In this document: positions 42,087-50,881 of the stretch, in pieces
Layout of the letters: each line of letters starts with the position of its first letter
How positions within the stretch are numbered: the first letter of the stretch is position 1
DNA from: Phycisphaerales bacterium
GTDB taxonomy: Bacteria > Planctomycetota > Phycisphaerae > UBA1845 > Fen-1342
Direction of reading: 5' to 3'
NCBI GenBank assembly: GCA_022839625.1
Contig: JALHJL010000001.1
Coordinates: 1 to 64,000 of the forward strand
DNA length: 64,000 nucleotides
The notes under the pieces: model-generated
Seen by the model: the letters and a program-made list of their open reading frames with translations, nothing else
What the model was told of the DNA's origin: nothing
The model's database searches: none
Program-made: the position numbers and the translations under genes

Positions 42087-45000
42087 ATGGCGACGTATGG
42101 ATGGACGGATGAGGTCGTGGTCACACTGGTCTGCCCAAGCTGTGCCGCAAGCACCACCGTCGGGTCGATCGCCCAGGCCGGCTCGTGTCCGCGCTGCGGC
42201 CGGTCTCTGAAGGCGGCTGACCGAACTCCGCCCCACTCGACCCCGGTTGACGCGGACGTCCCCACGGAAGAGGCCGGTTGCGCCGAGCCGCTCGACGAGG
42301 CACTGATCGCCGATCTGCGGGAAGCGCTCGGTTCCACGGCATCGCTGCCGGACCGGGAGAGCCTCGGGCGCTTTACCACCCTGCACCGCCGGGGCGCCGA
42401 TCTCGGCGGCTTGCTCCCGCCCGCCACACTCACGCCGCACACCCGGCTCGGAGATTTCGAGATTCTCGGCGAAATCGGCCGCGGCGGGATGGGAATCGTC
42501 TACCGCGCGCGCCAGGTATCGCTTGGACGCGAGGTAGCGCTGAAGGTCCTGCCGGGGTACGAGTGCCACGGAAGCCCGGCGGTGGAGCGCTTTCGCACGG
42601 AAGCACAGGCGGCGGCCCGCATCCACCATACCAACGTCGTGCCCATCTACGCCCAGGGCGAACACAACGGACACTTTTACTACGCGATGGAGCTGATCGA
42701 CGGCGTGGGTCTCGACACGGTGATCCGCAGTCGGCCCGACCTGCTCAGCACCACTCACCTGAAGACCGCGTCCGCGAACCGGCTGGCCAGCTCAGGTACC
42801 CCGGGCGCCACGGCGACGGCCGCGCACGGGCCGCGCACGGCAGACAAGCCGCGCGGCCTCGGGCCGGCGACGGGCGCGGCAGGCAGGTCGGAAGCGAGCC
42901 TGATCCCGGCCGACGATGACAACCAGCGCGCCACCCGGCATTGGACCCGGGCCGACTACCAGCACATCGCGGGGCTTCTCGCCGAGGTCGCCGGGGCGCT
43001 TGATTGCGCTCATCGCCAGGGCGTCATTCACCGTGACGTCAAGCCCCACAACCTGCTGCTGGGAACCTCCGACTCTGACGTTCGTTTGACGGGTGCCGCC
43101 CCGGGGCAGCCCAGCCTGACGCAACGGCTGCATCTGACGGACTTCGGCCTTGCCCGGCTCACGGACGCACCCCACCTGACCGTCAGCGGTGAGGTGCTGG
43201 GCACGCCCGCCTATCTTTCGCCCGAACAAGTCCGCGGGCGCCCGACCGAGATCGACCATCGCACGGACGTTTACTCCCTGGGCGTCACCCTCTACGAAGT
43301 CCTCACAGGCTGCAAGCCCTTCGACGGGGAGACTCGTGATGAGGTGATCGCACGGATCAGCACCGCCGATCCCATCGCCCCGCGCCGCCTCGATTCGCGG
43401 ATCCCGATCGACCTTGAGACGATCTGTCTGCGGGCGATCGAGCGCGATCCGGCCCGCCGGCACCCGACGGCGGCGTTGCTGGCGGAGGACCTGCGCCGGT
43501 TCGCTGACGGTCGGCCGATCCTGTCGCGGCGAACCAGCCGCCTGGTGAAGGCCGGCAAGTGGGTCCGCCGGCACAAAGCCGGCGCCGTGGCCCTGGCCGC
43601 TGCGGCAATGGTCGCAGTGCTCGCCGGAGGCTGGACGTGGAGCGCCGCGGCGGGCCGACATCGGGAAGCGGGGCGGTTGCTGACAGCGGCTTACGCCCAG
43701 TTGGCGTACAACGACTTCCGCCAGCCACAGCTCGTCCAGGCGGACATTGCCCGCGCGGCAGAGCTCGGCGCCGACCCCGTTCAGCTTGACCTCGTGGGGG
43801 CGCTGGCCGCGATGGGCGAGAACAAGCCGGCCGAGGCCCTGGAGAACCTGACGCGGGTCCTGGCGCACGATGCCGGCGACCTCCGCGCGTGGTACTTGCT
43901 GTCGTGGGCCCACTGGCGGAACCGCGACCCGTCCGCCGCGCGCGAGGCCTTCGCGCACGCGGAGCAACTTCGGGCAACCGAGGCCAGCGACCAACCGGCC
44001 CAACTCTCGGCCGATGCGTGGTTCTTCCGCGGACTGGCGACCCACTTCGTCGAGCCGCTGGTCGCGATCCAGTCCTACCGCACCGCGAACGCCTTGCGCG
44101 CCCGCAACCACGGCTTCTACCCCCAGGCGATCCTGCACCTGGCCCGCGCCCAGAACCAGCAGCTCTACTCGATGCGCAGCCTCGACGCGCTGCCCGAGGC
44201 ACTCGCCAGCCTCCAGCAACTGGTCGATCAGGGCTACTACGAGGCCTTTCCGTACTACCTGCTTTCCATCACGCACCGGCTGGCAGCGGAGATCTACACC
44301 GGCAGCGAAGGCACGCGCGGCGACCAGCTCGTCGCGGAGCATTACGCGCAGGCCCTGGATTGGGCGCGGCGCGGGCAGCAGGTCAGTACGACCGATGACC
44401 GCCCGATCTCCGCCGAAGCCGAATGCCTGGAGAGCATGGGGCTGTACGCCGAAGCGATCGAGGCCCGCACGCGGGCAATCGCCGTGGCGGCCGCCGGCAT
44501 ACGCCGCTGCGAAGGGTATCACTACCGCTGGCGCCTGCACTACTGGACGGGGGATCTGGATGCGGCGCTGGCGGACGTGACCGCGCACGCCGCGTGCGAC
44601 CCGAACAGCCCGCTGTACGCGCATGTCTACCCTGCGCTCATTCGCGCGGAGCGCGGGGATTGGCAGTCGGCCCTTGCGCACGCACGGGCCCTGGCTGACG
44701 GCCAACCGCCGAGCGCAATGTCAGTGGTGTGGTCGGCCACCTGCCTGCGCCTGCTGGGCCGGAGCGACGAAGCGGTGGAACTCCTGGCGGCCAGCGCGAG
44801 CATCGCGGATTACGGCGCTGACCTGATGCCCCCGCAAACTGAGGATTGGGTGCGGGCGCTGTATGCCTTTTGCCAGGACCCCGCGGCGACCGAATTGCCA
44901 ACTCTTGTTGAGCTCGCCGACGGGGCGCCCACGCCGTGGAAGTTATGGGGCGAGGCCCATTTCCACGCGGGTGTCGCGCGGCTGGCCGCGGGGGACCGGC

Positions 45001-45215
45001 CCGGGGCGCTCGAGATGTTCCGGACCGCCTACCGTTCCTTCGATGGCGAGGAGCGTTACACGTTCCATGCGAAGTTGATCTACGTTCGGATGCAGAAAGA
45101 CCTCGCATGGCCCCCCTGGCTTCCGGTATCATGGGACAGTGTGCCGGGCGGACGGGCTGATTCAGCAGTGACGGAATCCCCGCCGCCGGCGGGTGCGGAG
45201 AGGAGAAGCCCATGA
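42087..45215 (+). CDS. Membrane serine/threonine kinase with zinc ribbon and TPR region
   Basis: A 1042-residue Hanks-type kinase. It opens with a zinc ribbon (CPSC 16-19, CPRC 34-37). The kinase domain begins FEILGEIGRGGMGIVYRA (about 124) with Lys153 in VALKVL. It has HRDVKPHN at about 315, DFGLARL at about 352 and LGTPAYLSPEQVRG. A long low-complexity insert lies before the catalytic loop and a shorter one before DFG. One membrane helix (AGAVALAAAAMVAVLAGGW, about 500-520) leads to an outside region of about 500 residues with TPR-like repeats. Such kinases are expanded in planctomycetes. The gene ends ATGA, overlapping the start of a dockerin-tailed secreted protein, so the two are coupled. 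The start could instead be 42006. Confidence 0.88.
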   Translation: MATYGWTDEVVVTLVCPSCAASTTVGSIAQAGSCPRCGRSLKAADRTPPHSTPVDADVPTEEAGCAEPLDEALIADLREALGSTASLPDRESLGRFTTLHRRGADLGGLLPPATLTPHTRLGDFEILGEIGRGGMGIVYRARQVSLGREVALKVLPGYECHGSPAVERFRTEAQAAARIHHTNVVPIYAQGEHNGHFYYAMELIDGVGLDTVIRSRPDLLSTTHLKTASANRLASSGTPGATATAAHGPRTADKPRGLGPATGAAGRSEASLIPADDDNQRATRHWTRADYQHIAGLLAEVAGALDCAHRQGVIHRDVKPHNLLLGTSDSDVRLTGAAPGQPSLTQRLHLTDFGLARLTDAPHLTVSGEVLGTPAYLSPEQVRGRPTEIDHRTDVYSLGVTLYEVLTGCKPFDGETRDEVIARISTADPIAPRRLDSRIPIDLETICLRAIERDPARRHPTAALLAEDLRRFADGRPILSRRTSRLVKAGKWVRRHKAGAVALAAAAMVAVLAGGWTWSAAAGRHREAGRLLTAAYAQLAYNDFRQPQLVQADIARAAELGADPVQLDLVGALAAMGENKPAEALENLTRVLAHDAGDLRAWYLLSWAHWRNRDPSAAREAFAHAEQLRATEASDQPAQLSADAWFFRGLATHFVEPLVAIQSYRTANALRARNHGFYPQAILHLARAQNQQLYSMRSLDALPEALASLQQLVDQGYYEAFPYYLLSITHRLAAEIYTGSEGTRGDQLVAEHYAQALDWARRGQQVSTTDDRPISAEAECLESMGLYAEAIEARTRAIAVAAAGIRRCEGYHYRWRLHYWTGDLDAALADVTAHAACDPNSPLYAHVYPALIRAERGDWQSALAHARALADGQPPSAMSVVWSATCLRLLGRSDEAVELLAASASIADYGADLMPPQTEDWVRALYAFCQDPAATELPTLVELADGAPTPWKLWGEAHFHAGVARLAAGDRPGALEMFRTAYRSFDGEERYTFHAKLIYVRMQKDLAWPPWLPVSWDSVPGGRADSAVTESPPPAGAERRSP

Positions 45216-46588
45216 GCACGTTGACCCTGCGCCTACGGCGTACCTCCGGGCGAATCTGCGCTGGCTTGTGTCTGGCGGCCTGGCTCGGGCCGACCCCGCC
45301 GGTCGAAGCCGCGCCCCCCGTCAATCCGCTGGAGCCGCCGATCTTCTCGTTCGACCTCGAATCGCCCTCGGTCGGCCTGGGCTACGTCTCCGCGGGTGAC
45401 TTGCTCTCTCTGGTGGGCGACGAGGCGGCGACGGTAATCCTGGCCGAGCAGTTGCAGTTGTACTCGCCGGCGGACGATCTTGACGGCCTTTCCACCAGCC
45501 ATGCCTGGCTCCTGCCGGGGCAGCTCTTCGTGCTGCTGTTCTCGGTGAACCGCGCGAGCGAGAGCCTCGTCCCGCCCGATCCCGAGCTGATCACGCTGGG
45601 GCTGCCGTTCAATGCAACCGACCAGGCCATGCGCGGTCATGCCGCGGGCGACCAGTTCATGTCGACCGTGTTGTTCACGCGCGGCGGACGGATGGAGCGC
45701 GGGCAGCGCGCGGTGAACAACGTGCTGGTGCGGAACAACTACGATGAGGGCGGCACGGACTTCGGGGCCGTCCCGCGCGTCGACGCTTACGGCAACCCGG
45801 TGCCCAACCCCGCCCCCGCGCTGCCGCACATGGCACCACACAACCCGCTCGCGGAATGGCCGCTGCGCCTGCTCCAGGACAACGTGGATGCGACCTGTCT
45901 CTTCCCCTCCAACGGCACGGGCTGGGAGATCATGGACGTGTATTTCACGCTCTCCGCCGGCTCGCCGTCTCTGTATGAGCTCCCTGGCTCGTTCTCGCCG
46001 AGCGGGGCGAACATCTTCTTCAACCCCCATCCGGCCGCGTACGCCCAGACCGGTCTGTACGCGCCGCACGGCGCGCTCGGTCTGCTGCCGGAGGACGACA
46101 TTGACGCATTGCTGGTCTTCGACATCAACGCGGACGGATTCTTCAACGGGAACGACCGCGTGATCTTCTCGCTCACGTATGAATCGCCTTCGCTCCTTTC
46201 GATCCCTGGGGCCAGCACCCAGGGCGCGGCCGCCGATCTATTCATCGCGGCGCCGGACTACCCCCCGATGCTGTTCACGCCCGCGGCGTCCCTGGGACTG
46301 ACGCACCCGGCCGACAACGTGGATGCACTCGACCTGGCCGAGTGCGTCGATCCGTATGCGTGTGCGGCGGACTTCGGCATCCGCGCCCTGAAGGGCGACC
46401 TGAACTGCGACGGCTACGTCAACTTCGGCGACATCAACCCGTTCGTGCTGGCCCTGAGCAACCCGATTCAATATAAGAACCTGTACCCAGGCTGCTTTAT
46501 CCAGAACGGCGACATCAACGCGGACGGCAGCACCGACTTTGCTGACATCAATCCCTTTGTGGCGATACTGAGCGGCGGCGGGCATTGA
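45212..46588 (+). CDS. Secreted protein with dockerin-like C-terminal tail
   Basis: A 458-residue exported protein. A signal peptide runs to about residue 31 (GLCLAAWLGPTPPVEA). The middle 360 residues are beta-rich with repeated DN-x-DAL phrases (EDDIDALLVFDINADG, ADNVDALDLAEC) as in bacterial calcium-binding surface proteins. The tail has two EF-like loops: GDLNCDGYVNFGDINPFV and NGDINADGSTDFADINPFVA. The start overlaps the kinase stop (ATGA), with a good GAGGAG site upstream. The same tail occurs on the next protein (46733), suggesting a shared anchoring or sorting mechanism rather than cellulosome assembly. No enzyme domain seen. Confidence 0.8.
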   Translation: MSTLTLRLRRTSGRICAGLCLAAWLGPTPPVEAAPPVNPLEPPIFSFDLESPSVGLGYVSAGDLLSLVGDEAATVILAEQLQLYSPADDLDGLSTSHAWLLPGQLFVLLFSVNRASESLVPPDPELITLGLPFNATDQAMRGHAAGDQFMSTVLFTRGGRMERGQRAVNNVLVRNNYDEGGTDFGAVPRVDAYGNPVPNPAPALPHMAPHNPLAEWPLRLLQDNVDATCLFPSNGTGWEIMDVYFTLSAGSPSLYELPGSFSPSGANIFFNPHPAAYAQTGLYAPHGALGLLPEDDIDALLVFDINADGFFNGNDRVIFSLTYESPSLLSIPGASTQGAAADLFIAAPDYPPMLFTPAASLGLTHPADNVDALDLAECVDPYACAADFGIRALKGDLNCDGYVNFGDINPFVLALSNPIQYKNLYPGCFIQNGDINADGSTDFADINPFVAILSGGGH

Positions 46589-46732
46589 GGCCCGCGCCGG
46601 CCCGGGTCGGCGTAGCGGCCGTACCCACCGGCCCGATAATCCTCGCACGTCACCGGGAGCGGTTTTGCCTTGATTCGGACAGAGTACATCGCAACAATGA
46701 CGTACAGAAGTCGCGATGCGCGGAGGATGGAT

Positions 46733-48052
46733 ATGAGCACGTTGAGGTCTGGTTCGGTAGCTCTGGCTGTTGCGTTGCTGTCGCTCGCGGCAGGCCCGGC
46801 ACTGGCGGTGGAGCAGGTGGTCAAGAATGACTCCATCGTGAACTTCGGGCAAGCCGTCATCGTCGGGAACTTCGCGATAGGCGAGGTGGCGGCGGCGCGC
46901 CTGACATCTCCGTGCGACGGCACCATCGTGGGCGTGCAGATTCTCTGGCTCGAAGGCACGCCGGGGCACCCGCCGTCACTCGAAGAGGCCATTTACATCT
47001 GGGACGGCAGCACGTTCCCCACTCCTGGGGCCGAATTGGCCTTCCTGGAAGGCCCGGTGATGACGCCGGGCTACTGGAACGAGTTCCGTTACCTGGACGA
47101 AGCGCAACAAATCCCGATCTCCGTGCCCGTCGTCGCGGGCCAGCAGTTCTACGTCGGGTTGCAGTTCGCCAACCCTACGGATGTGGGCAATGGCGGGCCG
47201 AGCGTCGTGCGAGACCTCGACGGGTGTCAGTCCGGCAAGAACGCGCTGTACGCCATCCCGGGTGGCTGGCTCAATTTCTGCTTGTTCCTGACCGGCGATC
47301 TCGCGATTCGGGCCATCGTGGACTGTCCCGGTCCCTCGGGTGCCTGCTGTCATGCCAGCGGCCTTTGCGAGAGCGGGACACAACAGGAAGATTGCCAGGC
47401 CTTCGGCGACGTGTGGACGCAGGGCCAGACCTGCGCACAGGTCAACTGCACGCCGCGCGGCGCCTGCTGCCGGGCCGGCGGCTGCCTGCAACTTACGCAG
47501 CAGGGGCAGTGCGAATCGATCGGCGGCGCCTGGGCCGGTCCGGGCACGGACTGCAATCAGAACGCCTGCGTGGCCGGCGCCTGCTGCATCCCGACCACCG
47601 GCGAGTGCGTCCAGAACTTCGAGTTCCAGTGCCTGGCTCTCGGCGGGACGTTCCTCGGCCACGGCGTGAGCTGCGGCCCGCCGAACCCCTGCCCGCAGCC
47701 GACGGGGGCCTGCTGCTTCGGGACGTTCTGCTTCCCGGGTCAGACCAGCGCGGACTGCTCCGGGGCCGGCGGGGATTGGGCCGGCGCGGGCACGAACTGC
47801 GATGACGACAACGGCAATGGGATTCCAGACGCCTGCGACGTTTCCGTGCTGGTGGGCGACCTGAATTGCGACGGAGCCGTCGATTTCGGCGACATCAACC
47901 CCTTCGTGCTGTACCTGTCGAACTACGCGACCTGGGAAGCCCAGAACCCCGGCTGCAACCCGCTGAACGGCGACATCAACGGAGATGGCACGTACGGGCA
48001 GAGCTCGTTCGGCGACATCAACCCCTTCGTGGCGTTGCTGAGCGGCGGATAG
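46733..48052 (+). CDS. Secreted cysteine-rich protein with dockerin-like tail
   Basis: A 439-residue exported protein, starting after a strong GGAGG site. A signal peptide (LAVALLSLAAGPALA) is followed by a domain of about 180 residues. About four cysteine-rich repeats follow, each opening GACC, as in GACCHASGLCESGTQQEDC, GACCRAGGCLQLTQQGQC and GACCIPTTGECVQNFEFQC. These are typical of Phycisphaerae surface proteins. The end matches the previous protein: GDLNCDGAVDFGDINPFVL, then NGDINGDGTYGQSSFGDINP. The many cysteines need disulfide formation. It is followed by a palindromic element and REP unit. Function unknown. Confidence 0.8.
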   Translation: MSTLRSGSVALAVALLSLAAGPALAVEQVVKNDSIVNFGQAVIVGNFAIGEVAAARLTSPCDGTIVGVQILWLEGTPGHPPSLEEAIYIWDGSTFPTPGAELAFLEGPVMTPGYWNEFRYLDEAQQIPISVPVVAGQQFYVGLQFANPTDVGNGGPSVVRDLDGCQSGKNALYAIPGGWLNFCLFLTGDLAIRAIVDCPGPSGACCHASGLCESGTQQEDCQAFGDVWTQGQTCAQVNCTPRGACCRAGGCLQLTQQGQCESIGGAWAGPGTDCNQNACVAGACCIPTTGECVQNFEFQCLALGGTFLGHGVSCGPPNPCPQPTGACCFGTFCFPGQTSADCSGAGGDWAGAGTNCDDDNGNGIPDACDVSVLVGDLNCDGAVDFGDINPFVLYLSNYATWEAQNPGCNPLNGDINGDGTYGQSSFGDINPFVALLSGG

Positions 48053-48190
48053 CGGTCACCCGCGTTCTGAGGTGTCTTGAAAAAGGGGGACTGGCTCCGC
48101 GCCGGCGGGCTTTCGCGGTGGCGCCGCGTGGGTCTCTCGCGGTGCCTGTAGTCTCTTTCAACGGACGGTCAGGGCCTCTTGCATCAGCAT

Positions 48191-48218
48191 GTAGCGGCCG
48201 ACCTCCCGATCGGCCGTC
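48191..48218. repeat. REP-like palindrome, copy 1
   Basis: GTAGCGGCCGACCTCCCGAT continuing CGGCCGTC can form a CGGCCGA/TCGGCCG stem. The surrounding gap (48053-48330) also holds a degenerate palindromic element around 48075-48165, starting GAAAAAGGGGGACTGG and ending near TCTCTTTCAAC. Confidence 0.6.
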
Positions 48219-48303
48219 CCGCGACACGCCGCTGCGAAGCAGCAGACACGCCGCGCATCGGACGCCGCTCAAGCCACGGCACACGTAGCGCAGCCGTCGC
48301 CGG

Positions 48304-48309
48304 TATGAT
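48304..48309 (+). promoter_or_regulatory. Probable -10 element (GGTATGAT-type)
   Basis: GCCGGTATGATTC lies about 22 bp upstream of the arfB GTG start. Same motif as upstream of 1978, 16910 and 31534. Confidence 0.4.
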
Positions 48310-48330
48310 TCACGCACATCGGAGAGTGGC

Positions 48331-48762
48331 GTGAGCGGCACAGGCAGGCGTTTCGACTTCGCCGATCTGGCGCCCTGGTGCGAGGTCCGGTTTGACCCGG
48401 CCCGCGGGCCAGGCGGGCAAAACGTCAACAAGCTCAGCACGCGGGCGACGGTTCTGCTCGATTTCGGCAACTGCACGCTGCTGTCGGACGCAGACCGCGA
48501 GCGCATCATCACGCGCTGCGCGAGCCGGCTCGCGCGCGACGGGCGGCTGCGCGTGGTCTCCCAACGCGAGCGCACGCAGGCCGCGAACCGGGCGCTCGCC
48601 GAAGCGCGCCTGCTGGAACTGCTCGCGGAGGCTCTGTACGTGCCGAAGACACGCCGGCCGACGCGCCCGACCGCCGGTTCACAACGCCGGCGGCTCCAGG
48701 CGAAACGCTTGCGCGGCCGAACCAAGCGTATTCGGCGTGGGGGCGATCAGGCCGACTTGTAG
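48331..48762 (+). CDS. arfB: Peptidyl-tRNA hydrolase ArfB-like (GGQ protein)
   Basis: A 143-residue protein that rescues ribosomes stalled on broken messages by hydrolysing peptidyl-tRNA. The catalytic motif is in ARGPGGQNVNKLSTRATV (GGQ at about residues 28-30). The C-terminus is a basic tail (RRRLQAKRLRGRTKRIRRG), which in ArfB enters the empty mRNA channel. There are no stop-codon recognition domains, and length matches ArfB/YaeJ. GTG start with GGAG eight bases upstream. Confidence 0.92.
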   Translation: MSGTGRRFDFADLAPWCEVRFDPARGPGGQNVNKLSTRATVLLDFGNCTLLSDADRERIITRCASRLARDGRLRVVSQRERTQAANRALAEARLLELLAEALYVPKTRRPTRPTAGSQRRRLQAKRLRGRTKRIRRGGDQADL

Positions 48763-48847
48763 GGCGGGTGGAACGTCGCGCAGCCTGCCGCGACTGCGCG
48801 CCTCCTGTCGAGCAGATGGCTGTGACCAGAGCAGTTTTCAGGTTCTC

Positions 48848-48906
48848 GTGGCGGCCGATCTCCTGGTCGGCCGTCCAGGTAGCGGCCAACCTCGCGGTCG
48901 GCCGTC
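48848..48906. repeat. REP-like palindromes, copies 2 and 3 in tandem
   Basis: GTGGCGGCCGATCTCCTGGT continuing CGGCCGTC (48848-48875), then GTAGCGGCCAACCTCGCGGT continuing CGGCCGTC (48879-48906). The two units have the same polarity and are 4 bp apart. They lie in the 336-bp gap (48763-49098) between arfB and the convergent NapC-like gene, which otherwise shows no gene. Confidence 0.65.
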
Positions 48907-49098
48907 GGCCGAGCAGAAGCTCGACCGCTACACGTTGAAGCAACGTGCGCTGGTTGACGACGCCGACATGGATGACCGAGCAGGGAAGGGCGCCGGACAT
49001 CGCAGAGCACGAAGCACCGGCGAGCGCTGCTGTTCGGAGCGCTTGCCGGCGTTTTGCGTTTCGAACGGTCGTTGCGGGCCGGGTCCTCGCGCGGGCCG

Positions 49099-50718
49099 TC
49101 AATCGGTGGTTCGGCGGAAACGGTCCAGTCCCCGCTCCTCCAACCATTGGCCGCTCGTGTGGCAGTCGCGGCACAGGGGCAGCGGCCCGCCGGTGTGACA
49201 CTGGTCGCAGCGGAGATTGTCATGGGGGACCATCGTCAACGAATGGTGGAAGCGGCCCTCGACGAACGCGCCCGGCGCGTCCTCCAGCGGGTTGATGGAA
49301 GTGTGGCAAACCTCACAGGCGGAACTGATCGGCTGGCCGTGTCGGTTGACGTGCCGGCCGTCGTGACAACGCATACACCCGGGCGATTCCAGATGCCCGA
49401 CGTTGTCCGGGTAGGTGCGCCAATCCACGCGCATGCGCGGGAAGAAGTTCCGGCGGTAGATTTCCTGAACGGCGGCGACCGCCTGCGTCACCGCGGCCTG
49501 GCGCTCCGACCAGACGGCGGGGTAATAGTCGGCGTAGAACGAAGCCAGGCCTTTCTCGATCGCCGTGGCCGCCGCCGCCACGTCGGGGTACTCCACGGCC
49601 AACAGGGCGACCGCCTCGCGCTTGACGAAGGGCAGCGTCGCATCGATGAGGCCGGCGTCCAGGTAGAGGTCCACGGCCTTCTGCGGCGAGCGGAAGTGGT
49701 GCGCCCCGCGGTTGTGACAATCCATGCAGTCGATCGTCCGCACCACGCCGTCGGGCCGCGGGCCATCGCTCGGCTGTCCGTCGGAGCGGTAGATATCCTC
49801 TTCGCCGCTCGCGCGCACGTAGCGGACCCAGGGGACGTCCTGGAGGGCGGGGTCCAAGGCCACGTACTCCACGCGGGCCGCGAGGGCCATGTGCATGTGG
49901 ATGCCCTCGACGCGGCCGATGGTCTCGTCCGCGCCGCCGGTCTTCAGCAGCAATCGTACGGTTCGCCGGGTGTTGTCCTCGTCCGGGGCGAAAAACGCCA
50001 ACGTCAGGAGCTGCGAGCCGAAGAATTTCGCCGGCCAGTGGCACTCCTCGCACGTTTCGCGCGCGGGGCGCAGCTCGGTGATCGCCGGCGGAATCGGCCG
50101 CGAATAGGTGTTCAGCCACACCGCCAGCACCTGGCGTGTGCCCGAGAGCTTGGATTTGACGAACCAACTGGCGCCGGCGCCGATGTGACACTCGGCGCAG
50201 GAGACGCGCGCGTGGGGCGACGTCGCGTAGACGGTCGCCTGCGGTTCCATGACCGAATGACACACCTGGCCGCAGAAATACGACGACTCCGTGTAGTGAT
50301 AGCCGAAGTAGCTGCTGACCCCTACCGTGGGCAGCACCACGAAAAACGTGCTGAGCAGGACGAAGGCTGCCGCCCGGCGCGTCCGGTGGTCGTTGAGGTT
50401 GAGCTGCGGGAAGCGCAGGCTGCCCACCAGCTCCGGCGCATGGCGCCGCAGGTGCCGCCGTTTGAGCAGGATGCCGACCGGCACAATCACCAGGCCAAAC
50501 ACGAAGATCCCCGGCAGGATCAGGTAGCCGATGATATCCACGTACGGGTTGGGGGCCGGGGCGACCACGCTGAAGAGCGCGAAGGTCAGCAGCAGCAGGA
50601 GCGACAGCCCGGCGATGAAGAACCCGGCCATGGAGATGAAGTTGTGATAGAGCGAGACGCGCTGGGGGGCTGCGGCCGTGACCGCCGGTCGTTGCTCGTC
50701 GTTTGTCGGTTGCGACAT
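49099..50718 (-). CDS. Inner-membrane NapC/ImcH-like octaheme cytochrome c
   Basis: A 539-residue membrane-anchored multiheme cytochrome. Three N-terminal helices (about 27-52, 60-85, 115-137) precede a periplasmic domain with eight CXXCH sites: CGQVCH, CAECH, CEECH, CMDCH, CMRCH, CEVCH, CDQCH, CRDCH. The first section (FCGQVCHSVMEPQA, ATSPHARVSCAECHIGAGA) is the NapC/NirT pattern, which in known proteins oxidises quinol. Three helices plus NapC domain plus extra C-terminal hemes is the layout of ImcH, the Geobacter inner-membrane cytochrome (seven hemes there). It is the last gene of the minus-strand cytochrome operon. The likely role is feeding quinol electrons to the periplasmic cytochromes beside it. 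Start at 50718 has no clear ribosome site. Confidence 0.88.
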   Translation of the reverse strand: MSQPTNDEQRPAVTAAAPQRVSLYHNFISMAGFFIAGLSLLLLLTFALFSVVAPAPNPYVDIIGYLILPGIFVFGLVIVPVGILLKRRHLRRHAPELVGSLRFPQLNLNDHRTRRAAAFVLLSTFFVVLPTVGVSSYFGYHYTESSYFCGQVCHSVMEPQATVYATSPHARVSCAECHIGAGASWFVKSKLSGTRQVLAVWLNTYSRPIPPAITELRPARETCEECHWPAKFFGSQLLTLAFFAPDEDNTRRTVRLLLKTGGADETIGRVEGIHMHMALAARVEYVALDPALQDVPWVRYVRASGEEDIYRSDGQPSDGPRPDGVVRTIDCMDCHNRGAHHFRSPQKAVDLYLDAGLIDATLPFVKREAVALLAVEYPDVAAAATAIEKGLASFYADYYPAVWSERQAAVTQAVAAVQEIYRRNFFPRMRVDWRTYPDNVGHLESPGCMRCHDGRHVNRHGQPISSACEVCHTSINPLEDAPGAFVEGRFHHSLTMVPHDNLRCDQCHTGGPLPLCRDCHTSGQWLEERGLDRFRRTTD

Positions 50719-50881
50719 GCGGTCAACACTCAGCCCCCGTGGCCCCCGATCAGACCAGCAAATCAGGCCCAATCGGGACGGGGACATTCTACGGGCCGCG
50801 TGCGGGGCGGGGCAATCATCTGGACGGTCATCAGGCCCTTCCACGGGGCTGTCGGACCGCGGACGCATGAGATGCGCTGCC

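Noticed and set aside
46670..46732. An upstream start for the second dockerin-tailed protein
   Set aside because: GGAGG lies just before 46733 and gives a proper signal peptide. The 21-residue extension is arginine-rich and lacks a site.
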